NCBI GenBank assembly: GCA_026995265.1
Contig: JALWPC010000636.1
Location: forward strand, 1 to 35,192
Origin: Paracoccaceae bacterium
Lineage (GTDB): Bacteria; Pseudomonadota; Alphaproteobacteria; Rhodobacterales; Rhodobacteraceae
Direction of reading: 5' to 3'
DNA length: 35,192 bases
Every line of letters begins with the position of its first letter. Positions within the stretch are counted from its first letter, which is position 1. The notes beneath the pieces were generated by a model that saw only the letters and a program-made list of their open reading frames with translations, searched no databases and was not told where the DNA came from. Below are positions 34,501-35,192 of the stretch, piece by piece. Position numbers and translations under genes: made by a program.

Positions 34501-34628
34501 ATACGGGCCGACCGTATCAGGCCGATTGTGGCTGTGGCGCTTCCTAAAAGCCGTGGTTCGCGACCACCACTAAACCGCCCGCATTGTCTGATTGTGGCCT
34601 ATTGATAACCTGATTTGGCCGATTATGG
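34501..34628. promoter_or_regulatory. Divergent regulatory region with palindromes and GATTGTGGC repeats
   Basis: ATACGG-GCCGA-CCGTAT 34501-34517; GTGGT-TCGCG-ACCAC 34553-34567; CCGATTGTGGC 34522, CTGATTGTGGC 34588, CCGATTATGG 34619. Confidence 0.5.
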
Positions 34629-34734
34629 AACCCCCTTAGCATATAATTGTTATTTTCTGGAAACCTACATTTTTCTGTTGCTATATTTTTTATAGGTGCT
34701 ATGTTTGACGGGTGGTTAGCAAGGAGAAAATGAA

Positions 34735-35192
34735 ATGACCATGCACAAACACTCAAACAATTGTGATCTAGCAGGCGGGCGCGATGCTGCCTATATGACT
34801 CTATCCGGTCCAAATGTATTGCAATTGCGTGACATTGCAAAAGCGCATGGGATCGAATGGCATCATGCAGCCGGTCACAATTCAGGGCGCCAAGTAATTG
34901 CGTTTTTTCCCAAAAACGCTGACGAAATTGCAGCCGTCAATAGACTGGCTGAGGCTGTTGACCAAGCGGCAATGGCTGAAAAAGCTAAAAAAGAGGCGCT
35001 CAAAAAAGCGGGCTTGCCAACATCAAAAGCGGCGCTCTGGCGCCATTTAGAATCTAATGGCGATGTTGACCATGGGTTTGGTTGTGTTGATTATAAAATT
35101 GGCAAATATGGCCCATTTGTGCCCGGCTTTGGCGAGCCGGATGGGCGCTATTATTTTGATAGCGAAGCGCTTGCCACCGCCGCTAAAAAATT
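34735..35192 (+). CDS. Hypothetical protein, 5' part of a 156-aa ORF running across the circular junction (MTMHKHSNNCDLAGGRDAAYM...)
   Basis: ATG with AAGGAG at 34721-34726; stays open to the window end and, once circularised, stops at 140 (331+140=471 nt, in frame). Confidence 0.8.
   Translation, partial: MTMHKHSNNCDLAGGRDAAYMTLSGPNVLQLRDIAKAHGIEWHHAAGHNSGRQVIAFFPKNADEIAAVNRLAEAVDQAAMAEKAKKEALKKAGLPTSKAALWRHLESNGDVDHGFGCVDYKIGKYGPFVPGFGEPDGRYYFDSEALATAAKK
35066..35192. repeat. Terminal direct repeat copy 2 (identical to 1-127)
   Basis: Exact match to the window start. Confidence 0.97.

Noticed and set aside
1-35192. CRISPR array, tRNA/rRNA genes, diversity-generating retroelement, transposon
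   Set aside because: No regularly spaced repeats with spacers, no recognisable tRNA cloverleaf, no reverse transcriptase or transposase ORF seen.

Overview
The window is a complete, circularly closed, podovirus-like tailed-phage genome. Bases 1-127 are identical to 35066-35192, so the unique circle is 35,065 bp and one gene (34735 -> 140) spans the ends. There are four transcription blocks: (i) a short + strand operon (34735 -> 802) ending in a small HTH protein; (ii) a leftward early/replication block (5526 -> 783) with a repressor-like protein, a DnaA domain IV-like protein, an HTH protein, a VRR-NUC-like nuclease, a GcrA/Myb-like protein, an HNH nuclease, a lambda-O-like initiator and a putative helicase loader; (iii) a rightward early block (5646 -> ~13917) with an ERF annealing protein, a YqaJ exonuclease, a DUF968 nuclease, many small proteins and a Gp37/Gp68 (DUF5131) protein; (iv) a long leftward late block (34472 -> 14211) with TerS, TerL, portal, scaffold, capsid, decoration, adaptor, tail/ejection proteins, tail fibre and lysis cassette. 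No integrase, RNA polymerase, DNA polymerase, tRNA, rRNA or CRISPR array was recognised. Most interesting: a lambda-type replication origin embedded in the initiator gene (three 18-bp inverted-repeat iterons at 23-24 bp spacing, next to a tandem 13-mer and an AT-rich tract); a divergent promoter pair with a predicted leaderless repressor mRNA; an orphan C5-methyltransferase motif-X micro-protein and a truncated DUF4326; an Acr/Aca-shaped operon with a structured 207-nt gap; a lone + strand membrane micro-gene inside the late block; and several genes below the 60-aa ORF-track cutoff. All family calls come from reading the protein sequences without database searches.
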